From positions 930,001 to 994,000 of the forward strand of contig BSDZ01000114.1 of the NCBI GenBank assembly GCA_030268105.1: DNA of 64,000 bases, written 5' to 3'. The stretch comes from Volvox africanus (Eukaryota; Chlorophyta; Chlorophyceae; Chlamydomonadales; Volvocaceae). The notes below the pieces were generated by a model. It worked only from the letters and a program-made list of their open reading frames with translations. It was not told the DNA's origin and searched no databases. Position numbers and translations under genes: made by a program. Of this stretch, positions 47,243 through 59,719 are shown piece after piece (within the stretch, counting starts at the first letter, position 1; every line of letters begins with the position of its first letter).

Positions 47243-48919
47243 ACAGGTCGTTGATGACCTTCGTCCCCAATCTACGTTCTTCAAGTGATCCTAATGGCTG
47301 ATCCTAATCCGATGTCAGGGGCAAACCAAAAACGTGCTGGGTGAAAGGAGTCATAATGCAACTCAGGTTATACCTGTAATATCGTAGCAGTCTGGCACGA
47401 ACAAGAAAGGCTGCGCCACCCAGATAGGTGTGGAGTGACCATTATATTAAGAGAGGCTCCTGCATGCATTGTAATTTGGAGGCTGCCGCCAGTCGGGCGT
47501 ACGGGCGACGAACTAAACCGCTTATTGGTTTTTACAGCGCTTAAACCTCAAGTTTCAACAAATCATCCAGTAAGCCTCCTCACTCTCAATGCAATACATT
47601 TCATATGCGGTGCTTAGGTCCCGGTGGACGAGTCCACCACTCACTGCTACTGCCTAAAGAGCGGCACGATGCCATTACTGAAGGTGAGGCGTATGGAGGT
47701 CCAATAATTGGGCTGCAGTTGGCTTATTGTGAGACCCTTTCCTGAAACCGCCCCGCCGGTGGGGGCCCCTATCTGGGGTAATGTGCCATATTTCGTACAC
47801 CTATGAACACCGCATCAAACTGGGGCAGTGGGCTGGCCTGGGAGCTAGGCGCGGCTATCAGACTACGACGATGATCCCACCGACACATCGTCATTATAGC
47901 TGAGGGCCTCCTTGTCTGGGACGAAATGCCTAGCTTTCCTGGTGCCACTACATTTGCTGGGGCTTTTGCTTTCACAGGCTGTCCTGCAGGCGCTTCAACA
48001 TCCTTTTTCCCAACCTTCTTATTAGTTCGACGTTTACGATCCCGCTCGTAACACTCCCACTTTCTTGTGAAATAGTATACTCTTTTCATTGTGCTTGCAC
48101 AGGCTTATGGGATGACTATTCCTAGTCCATTATTACCGAAAATGTAGCCATATATAGCATGATTAATATCACTTCAACATCAATTGGGGTTGATGATATT
48201 TTTACAAACCCTAAAAAAAGGGCTCGTAAGGCCCGGGCGAGCCCAGGAGGCTCATAGGGCCGCACGAACGAGCGATACAAGAAGTTGAGATGATAATGTA
48301 TTGCCCGGATTATATGCCTGGGGACTGAGTAGCTCTGCAGCTCTCGGCTCTGCGTCGTCCTGGTCAAAGTAATCCCCCCGTTCGAATCCATCCGAACACA
48401 CGGACGTCCAGGAATTTTATGACATGTGGAAAATTCACTTCCTCGGGGAAATATGTTTGTTGCACAAGGACGTAAAACATCGTCCTTGAGGTTTTGGCAA
48501 CAGCGCCGCATTAACAGGTGTTTACTCTTACATAAATCAACCCTAACACCTGCAATTTCAATCTGTCTCCTCTGGTCGACATCAACATATTACAATTAAA
48601 GCCCAGATTTTTAATTGTTATATTTTACCTGAAAATTTCGCTCCGAAACGATCTTTGTTCGTACATTTTGAGTGGTCCTGTCGCGTAGGTCAGCAGATGT
48701 GACAAAAGCGAAGATAGCGATCGGGCTTAGTATATGTGGTTTGTTGAGCAATTCAATTCTCACGTTGTGGTGCCAAGATTAGCTGCGCCTTGATCATCAC
48801 ACCCAAAGTGCATCGACCCTGACGGCGCTGTTCACACTTGAATTACCCGAGAATACTATTGACGAGTATTCATCCCGGCTACAAACAGATTCTTGCACCT
48901 TAAAGACTTCGATACAAAA
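47243..48919. other. Intergenic region before CHYB
   Basis: No supported gene. A 106-codon minus-strand frame (48089-47769) begins MKRVYYFTRKWECYERDRKR and is Lys-rich, but it has no recognisable family. The last few hundred bases before 48920 should contain the CHYB promoter and leader. Confidence 0.3.
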
Positions 48920-51265
48920 ATGTTGGTCTGCTCTCGAGCCGTGTCCCTCACGCAAGCATCCGGCTTCGCGAAGCGCGTTCAGCCAACTTCAGCGGTTCGT
49001 CTCAGGGTATTATCCCCAAAGCTGCCCCAACCTGTTACTGTGGTGGACTCTGCATGCGAAGGGAGCGCTCGACAGGTAAACTTGACGCGTGCAAACTGTG
49101 CCCCGTTTGTCCCCAGGGCGATAAATTACGCACTCTAGAAGCAAAATGATGTTACTCAGGACTTGCGGGGTAGTTTCACCATTCGCTGCAATGTTTGCCG
49201 CCTCCCTTTGTGGCTGGACAGTAGGTCAGCTGTATTGAGTTTAAACACGCCCACTTAGATGGCTTTTGGGGTCGCACGATGCCATGCAGTCAAAATCTCT
49301 AATTGCATTTTGGTCCGGTCGGTTGCCACTGACTTTCACTTGTTGCTGGACATTACGCGTACATTAATCTTATTATGAACCGCCATCAATAATTATTTTA
49401 ACGCACTGATTGCTCTTGGGGTCTCAGGAGACCGCTGATGAGCCGCTCAAGGCAGTAGTTATGTCCGATTTCCAAAAGCAGCGCTTGGAGCTCAAGAAGC
49501 AGCGCGTAAAGTGAGTGAAATAATTTAACTGTTTTTCTGGATAATTTTGTTGTGGTCGCTTCAGAGCGCTGCGTAGCTTTGCGGCCAGGAACGCTTGGTG
49601 CATTTTAAGGCGTTTTGCTAGCGCGCTTGGAATTATGATTTCCGTTTTATTCGAACCGTATCACAGGGATGCGATGGCGTACCGCTTCTCCGCTATTGCG
49701 GCAACCGTGTTGGTGCTCAGCATCGCCATTGTAGCTACCTACTACCGGTTCCACTGGCACTTGGCTGAGGAGGGGGATGTGCCGTTGGACGAGATGGCAG
49801 CCACCCTACTATTGGTGTTTGGGGGAATTGTGAGTCGGGAGCCACAGGGTTTAGGTGGCAGGCTGTGAGCGACAGCTGGCGGCCTGCTGCTGTGAGCTGG
49901 GAGTTACGGAGTGGGGTGGGGTGGGTGTGAAAACTGAGTTTATGGAATCAAGTCCAGGGTTGACAGATGCAATTTGGCTTCTAAAAATGAACTTTGTTTT
50001 CTGTAAGGGAGATTTCCTACGAAAGCCAGGTTGGATGCTGGCAGCAGAGTGACCAAAGTGTTCATGACCCACTACTGCTTTACCCGTGTCAGTCCGAAAT
50101 GATTAGTGGCAAGGATGTGATCCCAAGCCGGGGCTCCAAGGTGAATACCTGGTATGTGGCAAAGATGTGGAAAATGGACAATAGAACGGAGGAATGGTAA
50201 GTGCATACTTCGGTATTTGGCCGCTAGCCGACCGCAGATATAGGGGTCACTATCTTTGTCGCTAGCTTTTCCATTGCTCCCACCACATACCGAACGTCCA
50301 ACTATTTCCTTCTCACCTTCCCTGGCTCATGACACGCCGGTAATCCCAAATCGCCTTCCTCACAACCCTTCAACTACCACCAGTTTGGCATGGAGATGTA
50401 CGCCCGCTTCGCCCACAAGGTCCTCTGGCACGACTTTGAACTCGGTTGGGCGCTTCACAAGTCCCACCACGAGCCGCGCACGGGGCCCTTTGAAGCCAAT
50501 GATATTTACGCTGTCGTAAACGCCGTACCCGCCATGGTGCTGTGCGCATACGGTTTCCTGACACCTCATGTGATCGGAGGCGTATGCTTCGGAGCGGGTC
50601 TGGGCATTACGCTGTTCGGAATCATGTACATGTTCTTCCATGATGGCCTCGTCCACAAGCGCTTCCCAGTGGGCCCTATTGCGGAGGTGCCGTACATGAA
50701 GCGGATTTTAGTGGCGCATCAGATCCACCATACGAACAAGTTTGATGGCGTACCCTTCGGGATGTTCCTTGGGCCTCAGGTGGGATTTTAGCAGAGGAGT
50801 TAGGGTTTCGAGGCAAGGAGTGCTTCTTGGGGTTCAGGATAGGTGCATGAGAGTGTCATTAAAAGCATATTATTTTGGTAGTGGGTTAATTAAAACCATT
50901 TCAGTACGGGAGTACGGCAAGCAATAAATGACGATTAATTCTACTGTACAATATAACTCAACGCATTACATATTGTTTTGAATGTTACAAAAGTCAACGG
51001 AAAGGGCTGGTAAGCAAATTAAGGACATGGGGCATAGGGCTATGATGTCTGTTGTGTGGTATGAGTTGAGCCATAATCGTATTGATACTGGCTTAGGGTG
51101 TTTCGCATTTCCAACTCGCACACGAGTCCTTTGCAAATGTGTTCACGGCACCGCTTCCCCATTCAGGAACTCGAGTCAGTTCCCGGCGGCAAAGAAGAGC
51201 TGGATCGAATGTTGGCGGCGCTGGACGCCCGGGAGGCGGGGGCTAGGCAGGTGGTGACTCCATGA
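48920..51265 (+). CDS. CHYB: Beta-carotene hydroxylase (non-heme di-iron), 5 exons
   Basis: This enzyme hydroxylates the beta-rings of beta-carotene to give zeaxanthin in plastid membranes. Exons: 48920-49075, 49428-49510, 49667-49829, 50384-50779, 51167-51265; 897 nt, 298 residues, all phases consistent. Exon 1 (MLVCSRAVSLTQASGFAKRV) is rich in Ser, Ala and Arg like a plastid transit peptide. Exon 3 has a hydrophobic span (FSAIAATVLVLSIAIVATYY) and a second one at its end. Exon 4 holds all four histidine boxes of the family: HKVLWH, HKSHH, HDGLVH and HQIHH, with the conserved GPFEANDIYAVVNAVPAM and FDGVPFGMFLGPQ. Exon 5 gives the usual Glu-rich tail (ELESVPGGKEELDRML). The length matches green-algal CHYB. 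The gene looks intact. Confidence 0.95.
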
Positions 51266-54200
51266 ACGAGTGCCCTCGTGAGCTTGAGGTAAATAGACGA
51301 GTATGCAGGTCGTTGGTTTGAAAGCGTTTGCTGTCAAAGTACCGGGGACAACGAGACGGCTTGATCGGCATCAGCGCGGTTGAAAGCGTATAAAGTAGCA
51401 TTGAACACCTGGGCAGCAACTTCTGTGGCATTCATACGGATATGTACGGCACAGTGTACGTGCGTAACGTATGAATGCGATGAGTACACGTGAAGCTAGC
51501 ACTGAGCGTGCACGCGTTCGCATTGCACTGCGAAGCAGTTCTTGGGCTTGATCAGACCTTTACAAGCTATCCACAATTGTTACCACCCGCCATGGATTGT
51601 GAGGGTTGACCTGCTGTGCAGACGGACCTATGCGGGCGGACAGAGGGGGGCTACGGGGTGCATTCTGGATTCTGGGGCGAGATGCTGTGTTCGTTTTCAG
51701 CTTTGGCGTCGATGTTGCCACCCCTACTGGTGCTGCAGCCAATAATGTCGAGGACAGGTTAGATTTTCTCTATATGGACATTAGAAAGACATACGTACGT
51801 GTGTGTGTGGGGGGGGGAGTAAAGGACTATGACCGAGGTGGCGGATGTGCTTCCATAGCTTACCTGTAGTGCTTGCAGCGATCTCCCCGTTCTGAAACGC
51901 TTGGAAGATGGTCTGCCGGTGGATGGTGACGCATCCGAACCCTCCAAATGGCCGTGGTGATGATAACAGCGACCGCTTCTGTAGCATGTGTCCCCTTGAC
52001 TTCGACTCCTGCTGACGGGGAGGAGTTTTCCCTTGGCAAAGGGCGTCGGAGGGGCAGCCAGCAGGCGCACCCGGAGGCCCTCCCTGTGCCGGTGTTAGCA
52101 GGCGGTGCGAAGCGTTAAGGCTAGGCGCGCGTGCGGCAATTTTGATTCTTTTAGGCGCTTAGTCTAGAGTCCTGGCAAAAACATTGAAACTTGTCGTGTC
52201 GGTGCTGCTGGGATATCGCTGCAATCAAGACGTATCGGCTACAGGTATGTGGGCTTTTGGAGGCATTTAGGAGGGTGGCGTGCTCGAGATGCCGGCGCCA
52301 CTCTTTCGGGGATAATGGTGGAGAGGTCCGGATGTTGATTGCAATCAGAAGCAGCAACGGGAAGAGAGATCGCGTAGGCAACTGTGAGTGCGTCTGCTCT
52401 TGATTGGATGGATGTAGATGGAATCAATCTTGGTGACCTTGACATGAGAGTTCCCGCGAAGAGTCTGTCCCCCACAGATTCGGATGGGAGGGGGAAGGCT
52501 AATGCCTACCAAAAAGTGGTTTGCAGTGGCTGGGCTATTTCAGTTATTAGGCGCTGCCATAACACATGATGTGAATAATCGCGCCTGTTGGTTTTTCCCT
52601 TTCGCCAACACGTTTTACTGCTGCTAACGACCTGTCCGTGGACGCAGGTTGAGACTGAAACCGAATGAGCGAATGAAAGAGCATGTGGGGTTTGAGGGAG
52701 GGGGGCTGAATGCAAGAGAGTTGTGTGTGTGTGTGTGTGTACGAGAGGGTTCTGTTATGGGTCACGATCTACAAGACTGACGGATTTTGAGCGAGCTTGG
52801 GGCACTGCAAGCATTCAGTGGTAGTGATGATTGTAGTCATGATTTACGGGGAGGGGATGCGTTATGGGAGATAGAGTGTGTGTGGGGGGGTAGTACTCGG
52901 AGTCGCTGTGTTGCAGCAAGTTTCCAGAGGCAGCGACGATGTAAATTCAGTCCCTTCTGGTTCTGTCCTGACCTTGGACATGGGGTCGAATGTCATCATC
53001 GCTACGGGTTGTGGCGTTGATCATTCCTGTGACTGTAACGTGTCGGCACATGTGCGGCTCTAAAATTATATATGCTGTCAAGTTAGCATGCGGGAGAGGG
53101 GGGTTTCATGAGCGGATGGAAGGGGGGCGGCGGTGCAGCAGAATCGTAATTCCTTATCACCCACTGACCGCAGACCTCGACCACGCACTGCTCATGCAGT
53201 GGGGCTGTGGGACAAGTGGGGAGAATGAACGTGCCGACACTCTTCCGACGGATTCTGTTGCTTGTGCAGACCCAGTCGGATCGAGTCCTGGTCCTGGTCA
53301 GGATAAAAGTGTTTGGCATTGGGGCTGAGGTTCCGGTAGTCTTGCCATGTGGCTCCTGCAGTGAAAGAGGGGGGGCTACAGCTGCGTACGCATTGTGGAT
53401 GGAAGCTCGGTGCCCTCCTGGATCTACGACAGCCCATTCTGCTGTTCAGGGCCTGTACGCTCGTAATCCTAGGGTGTGAAAAATGGGAAATTTATTCCCT
53501 GTTTAGGCGGGTTATGGAGGAATGGTATTAAATAAAAGCTTATTTTTTCGTTATGGCACACGCTCTCTGCCCTTGATTTCCTTTTATACGTATGAGATAT
53601 ATATCACTAATGTGATGTACCACGCCGCAGACTCTCCTATTGCATGCGGCAATCCTCAAGGTATTTAATTTAGCCTACAGGGCCGGATTGATATCGTCCT
53701 AAGCCAGGGGGTAAAACCGATCCGAGTTAGGATGTTTCAAGGCTGTGCGTGGCCTTATGTGGAGTCTTCGCATCGAGGAGTCTCGAATTGCTAGATGGCT
53801 CCGTGACATGATCTGGATCAAAATACCTGTGGGGACGTGCACGGCGATGTGTGTGCAGCTCTACAGGGTGTTCAACAATATGATTTGATGTTATATAGTA
53901 TGATTGGTCAGTTGCACGCAGTGAGGGCCGTTGCCCTGGGAGCTGCATAATTTCGCCGCCGTGTGTGTATGTTATAGGAAGCATGACGTGGTCTTCAAAG
54001 ATGAGGAAGCTGGCTTCGGGGAGTACATGCCAATATTATTTTTGGGCAAGGCCCCAGCGTGAAGCGCCGCAGTGGGTCTGGCCCTGTATTGCCCATGTCT
54101 GTATGTGTGTGTGTGTCTGTCTGTAACGACCAAACGAGTTCGTTTAGATATTGAGAAGCCAAAGCCTTTCAAATTCCATCTTTCATGGTATCACGTTTTA

Positions 54201-55094
54201 GTTTAAAAAGTTCGTAGCATAAGCAGGTTTGGTAAAGTCAAGGTGTTATGAACGCTTCTCCAGTCATATTTGCTTCCTAAAAGTGCGCTTCACAATATTT
54301 CAACTTCAACTAAGGTCGCAATTATATGTATAATTGTACAAATGTAATGTCCTGTTCATATCCCAACCTTCAGGAAATCTTTACAAAACAATGTAGGTTT
54401 TCGCATCACGAAAGGTGTGAGCTCCCCGTGCGAAGTGTGCGACGTCTTCAAATTGGGATTATAGCTTATACGACTACGTCTATCCCTCTTACGGTTGCCA
54501 TGTCCTCGCAGGCTAAAATCCACAATAGTGTAGGTCCTGTTCATATTGTGTGACGAAACTCGATACATATACGCGAAAATTGTAGCCCCAGCTGTCCAAA
54601 TGTGCGTATGACAGGTATAGCAAAGCTGCACCGCCCTCATACACACCTAAAAATGACGACACGCCATCGTGCTCTTCGCATTTCATCATGCTGCATGCTG
54701 TATCCCAAGTCCCACGAGTCCCAAACTATAAATCATAGTTTGGACCTTGCATCAGTGTTGTACCCAAAGCTTGTGACAGGCGGGCCTGAGGTTCAGGGCA
54801 CTGCTGAGCAGTCGTGCCAAGGTTCACTAATATGAGTTCACGTAATTATGAGTGCTCATCAAAGCTTATAATAGAGCTTTCCCAACCTATACCGATATTT
54901 TGTCGTTTGAATGATGCACACATACAGAGGAGACTAAACAGCTGGATTCAACTCCCATCTGTTGCCCCCAGCAACGATCGATGGTTGCATTTCTGTCCCT
55001 CAGAAGGGGCCCCCTTGTCTCTCCGTGTGCGCTGCTCCCTTTTGCACCTGCTGATCAAACCCTGCCCAGAGGTGCTGAAGCCGAACGCCGCGGT
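51266..55094. other. Long region with no supported gene
   Basis: Nothing is firmly identified in 3.8 kb. A minus-strand piece near 51960-51880 (GFGCVTIHRQTIFQAFQNGE) followed by a GTAAGC donor looks like an orphan exon. Simple repeats occur: (TG)n at about 52720-52740 and about 54098-54122, and G runs near 51808. Confidence 0.3.
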
Positions 55095-56402
55095 GTAATT
55101 CACGTATGCCCTGGCACAAAGATCCACATTGCTGCGTCTGACATTCCAAAAACCGCTTTCCAGACTCCCTTTGGTCACTTCGAGTACATGGTCGTTTGGG
55201 TTGACTAATGCCCCCACGATGTTTCAGGCGGTTATGGACCGCATGTTCAGACTGCTTATCGACAGGTTCGTGGTATGCTACTTGGACGACATTTTGATCT
55301 ACTCCAAGACACGCGAGCATCTGGAACATCTTAAGCTCGTGCTTGAGGTTATGAAGCGGGAGCAATTGTTTGCTGAGCGCACCAAATGCTTTTGGGCACA
55401 GCCTCAGGTGGAGTATTTGGGCCACATTGTGTCGGCCACTGGAATAAGGATGGACCCACGGAAGGTAGCTGTGGTTCGCGAATGGCCCGCACCTCAGAAC
55501 CTCCAGGAATTGCGAAAATTCCTCGGCTTGACCAACTATTCCCGGAAGTTTATTAAGCATACCCTATCCTAGCGGCCCCGCTTATAAATTTAACCCGAAA
55601 AGGAGCTTTCATTAGCTTGAGTCCTGGACATCAGAGTGTCAGCAAGCATTTGAGGAGCTGAAATGTGTCATTCCCGATGACGTTACCCTTGCATTCCCCG
55701 ATTACTCATTACCCTTCCGTGTCAAAGTAATGTCTGATGCTTTGTTGTATGGAGTGGTGCTGTATTGTTACAGGAGGGGCGACCGATTGCTTTCATGAGT
55801 AAGAAGTTTTCGGGTGCGGAGACCCGTACCACCGGGGAACAGACTTGCATGCTTTGAAGGAATGGTGTTGCTACCTTGAGGGCCAGCCATTCACACTGAA
55901 GACTGACCATAAACCCCTGACATTTTTGCAAAATGTCCCCACGTTGAACCGACGACAAGCTTGGTGGATGGAGTATCTAGCTTGGTTCGAATGTACCTGG
56001 GAGCACATTGCCGGTCGGATTAATTACACCAATGCTCTCAGTTGAGACCCATCGCTAAATGCTGCAATTTCGATGGTGCTTGTCCTGAGCCCACGGAACA
56101 AGGAGGCCTACGTTAGCAATCCCTGGTTCGCTACACAGGGCAACGTGGAGCACTGGCGCAAGCAGAACGGTCTTTGGTTAAGGACGGAGGGGTCCACGAC
56201 TCAGATTGTCATCCTTCATTGCAATATTCTTTCCCCTTTCCATGAAGATCCATTGGCAGGACATCCAGGTAGGACGTGGTTGGTTGAGCTGGTTCGACGC
56301 TCGTTTTGGTGGCCTTGCTTGGCCAGAGATGCGGAGAACTTCTTGCAGACATGCACTATGTGCCAGCACAACAAGGCATTGTTGGGTAAGGGTCACGGTT
56401 AG
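55095..56402 (+). mobile_element. Decayed Ty3/gypsy retrotransposon (RT, RNase H, integrase zinc finger)
   Basis: Reverse transcriptase is clear: TAFQTPFGHFEYMVV, then after a frameshift near 55190 FGLTNAPTMFQAVMDRMF, the catalytic YLDDILIYSK, and YLGHIVSATGIRMDP with LRKFLGLTNYSRKFI. RNase H follows in broken frames (GRPIAF, LKTDHKPLTFLQNVPTLNRR, EHIAGRINYTNALS with a stop after it). Then comes the integrase H2C2 zinc-binding region (HEDPLAGHPGRTWLVELV, FLQTCTMCQHNKA). Several stops and frameshifts make it inactive. I found neither long terminal repeats nor the integrase core. Confidence 0.9.
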
Positions 56403-57482
56403 GGCGAATGATCATTTTAAATGATCGTAAATACTGGTTTGCAGACTCTATACCGTCTTGCCCTTGTACCTAGGGTGCCAAGGCCCGGCACACAGGTGAC
56501 CGGTCTTGCAATCGAAAGAAACTGTTGCCGAGGTCCCTTTTCGAGGCTCCACCCAAGCAGAATGCAAATAGACCCTTACCTTCAGGTATCGGCTCATCAA
56601 GCGCAAGAAACCCTGGTAGTTCAGGAATACTTCCGAAGCCTGTGCATGATGCACAAAACGGATTGACAAACCTCCCAGGATGAGGTATTTCCTCCAACGA
56701 AACACGTCCAAAACTATACAACATCCGGACATGCAACGAGAAATCCAGCCATAAGTTATGTGTGCCACTCTCATGAATGCTGCCCCTACGTAGCAAACGA
56801 TTATTTAGGGTGGTAAGTCCGCATGCATAGACCACTTTTCTTAGCTGACGCTTTTGTTCATGGCATGCGAGAACCATTCCCTCAACGTTCGCACCCTATC
56901 TGGTGGGTCCCCCAACACGATTGCTGAGCCAATGACTGCTCTGGAAATGCAGTTAGCCTGTAATGCAAGCCGTCAACAGCATCCGCTTCTCGATCTTCTC
57001 GTTCCCCGTTGATCACATTTTGCCAGGCCCAACACCCTGCGTCCAAGAATACCAGGACAAAGGACTCTCATAACCTTATAACCTACTTTACTAAGGCAAC
57101 ATGCGCTCAATGTTGTGTATGGCCGCTTGTCCATGCAACAAAATATGTACAGCACAGCATATGCCCAGTAAAAGCGTTCCTAGTTCCGATAACCCTTCAA
57201 ACTAACAGCAGACTCTATGGCTGAAGGGCAAAACAGACCTACATTGCACGACCTTGCCATTCATTGCCGTGCAAACATCCACATACCAGAATAACTGTGT
57301 CTACATAGAGAGCAGTTAACTTGTGGCAGCTTAGTGCAGCTGCGCAATAACCGTGCTGTACGGCAACGATGGTGTCACATTTCTAATAAAGCTTAAGAGA
57401 CCAATCAGGCCAATGTCGTACATGTCGCATTTTAGTCCCAGTGCTCGAGGAGAAACCATTCGTTTGCAATCGCACACTCCAT
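56403..57482. other. Intergenic region between the retroelement and NSE4
   Basis: No gene recognised. The first part may be remnant of the retrotransposon; the last part should contain the NSE4 3' untranslated region on the minus strand. Confidence 0.3.
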
Positions 57483-59719
57483 TCAACGTACAGTCTTTTC
57501 CGCACGCCGCTGCCTCGTATTGGGTGAGGGGCAAGCGCCGTGGCCCTGACGCCGCTTCCCAGTTGGCTGAACCCCATCCGGAATTCCGTAGTCCCTATGT
57601 GGCATCAGGCAATCCTCCCGCGCGACGCGCGTGCACATCTTCTTCCAATCATCAATGTGCAGCTGCCATAATTCAAGGAACAAGGTTCGGGAACGGACAG
57701 ATAATTGGCTAAAAAAGGACCTTGGCGGCATCTGGTAGATTGTTCGCCAACACAAGGCCGAGGCAGTAGGGTTCCCACATAAGTTCGATAGCAGAGGCTG
57801 TTAGCATGGCACATATATGCTTGATTCACATCACAAATACCAGCATGATGCTCTTAACATCGCAACGTCCGGTCTGCTGCATTCAATAAATCCCCCCAAA
57901 AACGGTACCTTACGCATACACAGAATCCACAAGTGCATCTTGAATCAGCAGCATCGTTTGTTCATTACATTTACCCGCTTCCGTGCCACGAGACCTACCG
58001 TCACCACGAACTGATGCGGCGGCTTGGACTGCTGCTGCCTGGACGCGGCGTCCGCCCGCTTGGTGTCCAGGGCCCAAACAAACAGCCCTTTGCCCGGCAC
58101 CCTTTTCATGCCGACACGGTGGTCTCGGACCAGGAACGACAATGTAAACAGGTTTTCTAACGTCTGCCCGTATGAAACCTGGTTGCAAACCAGCTTCGCC
58201 ACAAGGACCTGCATAAGACATGGGGGCATGGAAACGGGAAATTTTACCCTGTGCTGGAGCTGCGATGAAGGCCGGAGGGTTTATAATTGTGGATATCCCG
58301 GTGGGACAATCAAGCAATTGAACATGCCAGCACGACGCTGCATCTCGCATCCGTAAAAATTGCATGTTTGAGCAACCCCACGAGCTTACCATTGGATCCG
58401 CCTGGGCCTTGATTACAGCCCACATGACCTCCATGTTTCGATCGGTCTCTTTTTTGTCCTCAGCCGGAATCACTTCTTGCACATCCGGCCTTTGCAGCTC
58501 GGCCACCTCCTGGATAATATTTTGATCAATGGGAACAGTAGGCTGCGCAGTACACATCCCGACTATACACCATGGCCAAACTTTACTTCAGCTTATTGCG
58601 CCGGGATAAATACCCCAGATGCATTACCTTGCGCTTTTGGCGCTGCACGGGCGCCTTCCTCTCCTTGGGTTTCGCGTCCAAAGCGCCCAGAACGCAGTGC
58701 ATACCTGGTATTGGTTACCATGGGCCTCTCAAGACGCAAACTCTTCTGACGCCTTACCTCCAATTTAAGTTTCATGACAGAATTGTGTGAATTCGAAGGA
58801 TACTTAAACGAGGGTAGGCACATGGTAATGTACGATGTCAGTGACCGATCAACGCAACTCTTAACCCTTCTCCAGATCGCTAAATCCAACTAGGTCCGAT
58901 TCTCCTGCAGACCGCTAAATACTTTGAATCAACCGGAAATCACCTTACCTCGTGCCTGTCGCCTCAAGTGCTCTGTGGCGGCCGCAAGCTCTTGCCAACA
59001 GAAAGCATGGGGCTCCGACTCGCCGTCACGTTGCGGGTCCCGCGTATGTACAAACCCGAAGCGGAAAGCCCTGACCAGTTCAATCGGGCCGCGGCCCTGC
59101 GAAGAACAGAGCATTACAGCACAGCGTTAATCAGGGGGCGCGCACGCAAAGCTTGGGTTTTCATACACAGAGGAAATTTGTGGACTGACCTGCTGTTGCT
59201 GAACCAACTTATTCGATGCGACGACGCCATAACCTGCCAGCGTCCGGAAAATCTCCGCCTGTGCTGAAACGTCCTTCGGCTTGCGGAACGCATCGCCTAC
59301 AAGAAGCGCCCAGTTTCAGTACAGGTCGCTCTCATGACGTCTTGCACCATCAGCTACTCACCCAAGGCATCACCGCGTTCACGGACTTGTTCCAGACACT
59401 TAACAGCCTCGTCGAGCCGATTAGTGCTGATGTCACATAATACTTCCTTATTCCCTAAATTATATATAAGGTAAGTGTTAGAATATGAGAGCGCTGTGCG
59501 TTGTCTACGGGCACAGTTCTGCTCTCAGCAAAGGTGAAAGCTCACGGTAAAGGTTCTGCTTCTGTTCCCTGAGTTCATTCCGAAGTTGTCGATAGGGTTC
59601 CTGTAGCACAGTAAATAAAGCTCTTCAAATGCATTCAAAATTGTCCGCGGTCGACAGACTGCACAGGACCGTGGGCTTCTCACCCTGCTGATGCCAAAAA
59701 CGCCTGCTACCTGAGCCAT
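57483..59719 (-). CDS. NSE4: NSE4 kleisin subunit of the SMC5/6 complex, 9 exons
   Basis: NSE4 bridges the heads of SMC5 and SMC6 in the nuclear DNA-repair complex. Exons in coding order: 59719-59711, 59600-59546, 59454-59362, 59296-59190, 59096-58949, 58704-58628, 58542-58390, 58208-57999, 57662-57483; 1,032 nt, 343 residues, all GT-AG and in phase. The N-terminal helix includes EPYRQLRNELREQKQNLYR and NRLDEAVKCLEQVRERG. The middle has AFRFGFVHTRDPQR and the KPKERKAPVQRQKRK basic segment. The C-terminal kleisin winged-helix region has VSYGQTLENLFTLSFLVRDH, HQFVVTLHIDDWKKM and EDCLMPHRDYG, as in plant and fungal NSE4. Arabidopsis N-terminal kleisins are slightly longer, about 400 residues. 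The first coding exon is only 9 nt (MAQ), the least certain part. An alternative donor in exon 3 is possible. Confidence 0.9.

Noticed and set aside
48360..48420. tRNA-like GTTCGAATCC box
   Set aside because: No matching acceptor or anticodon stems could be folded around it.
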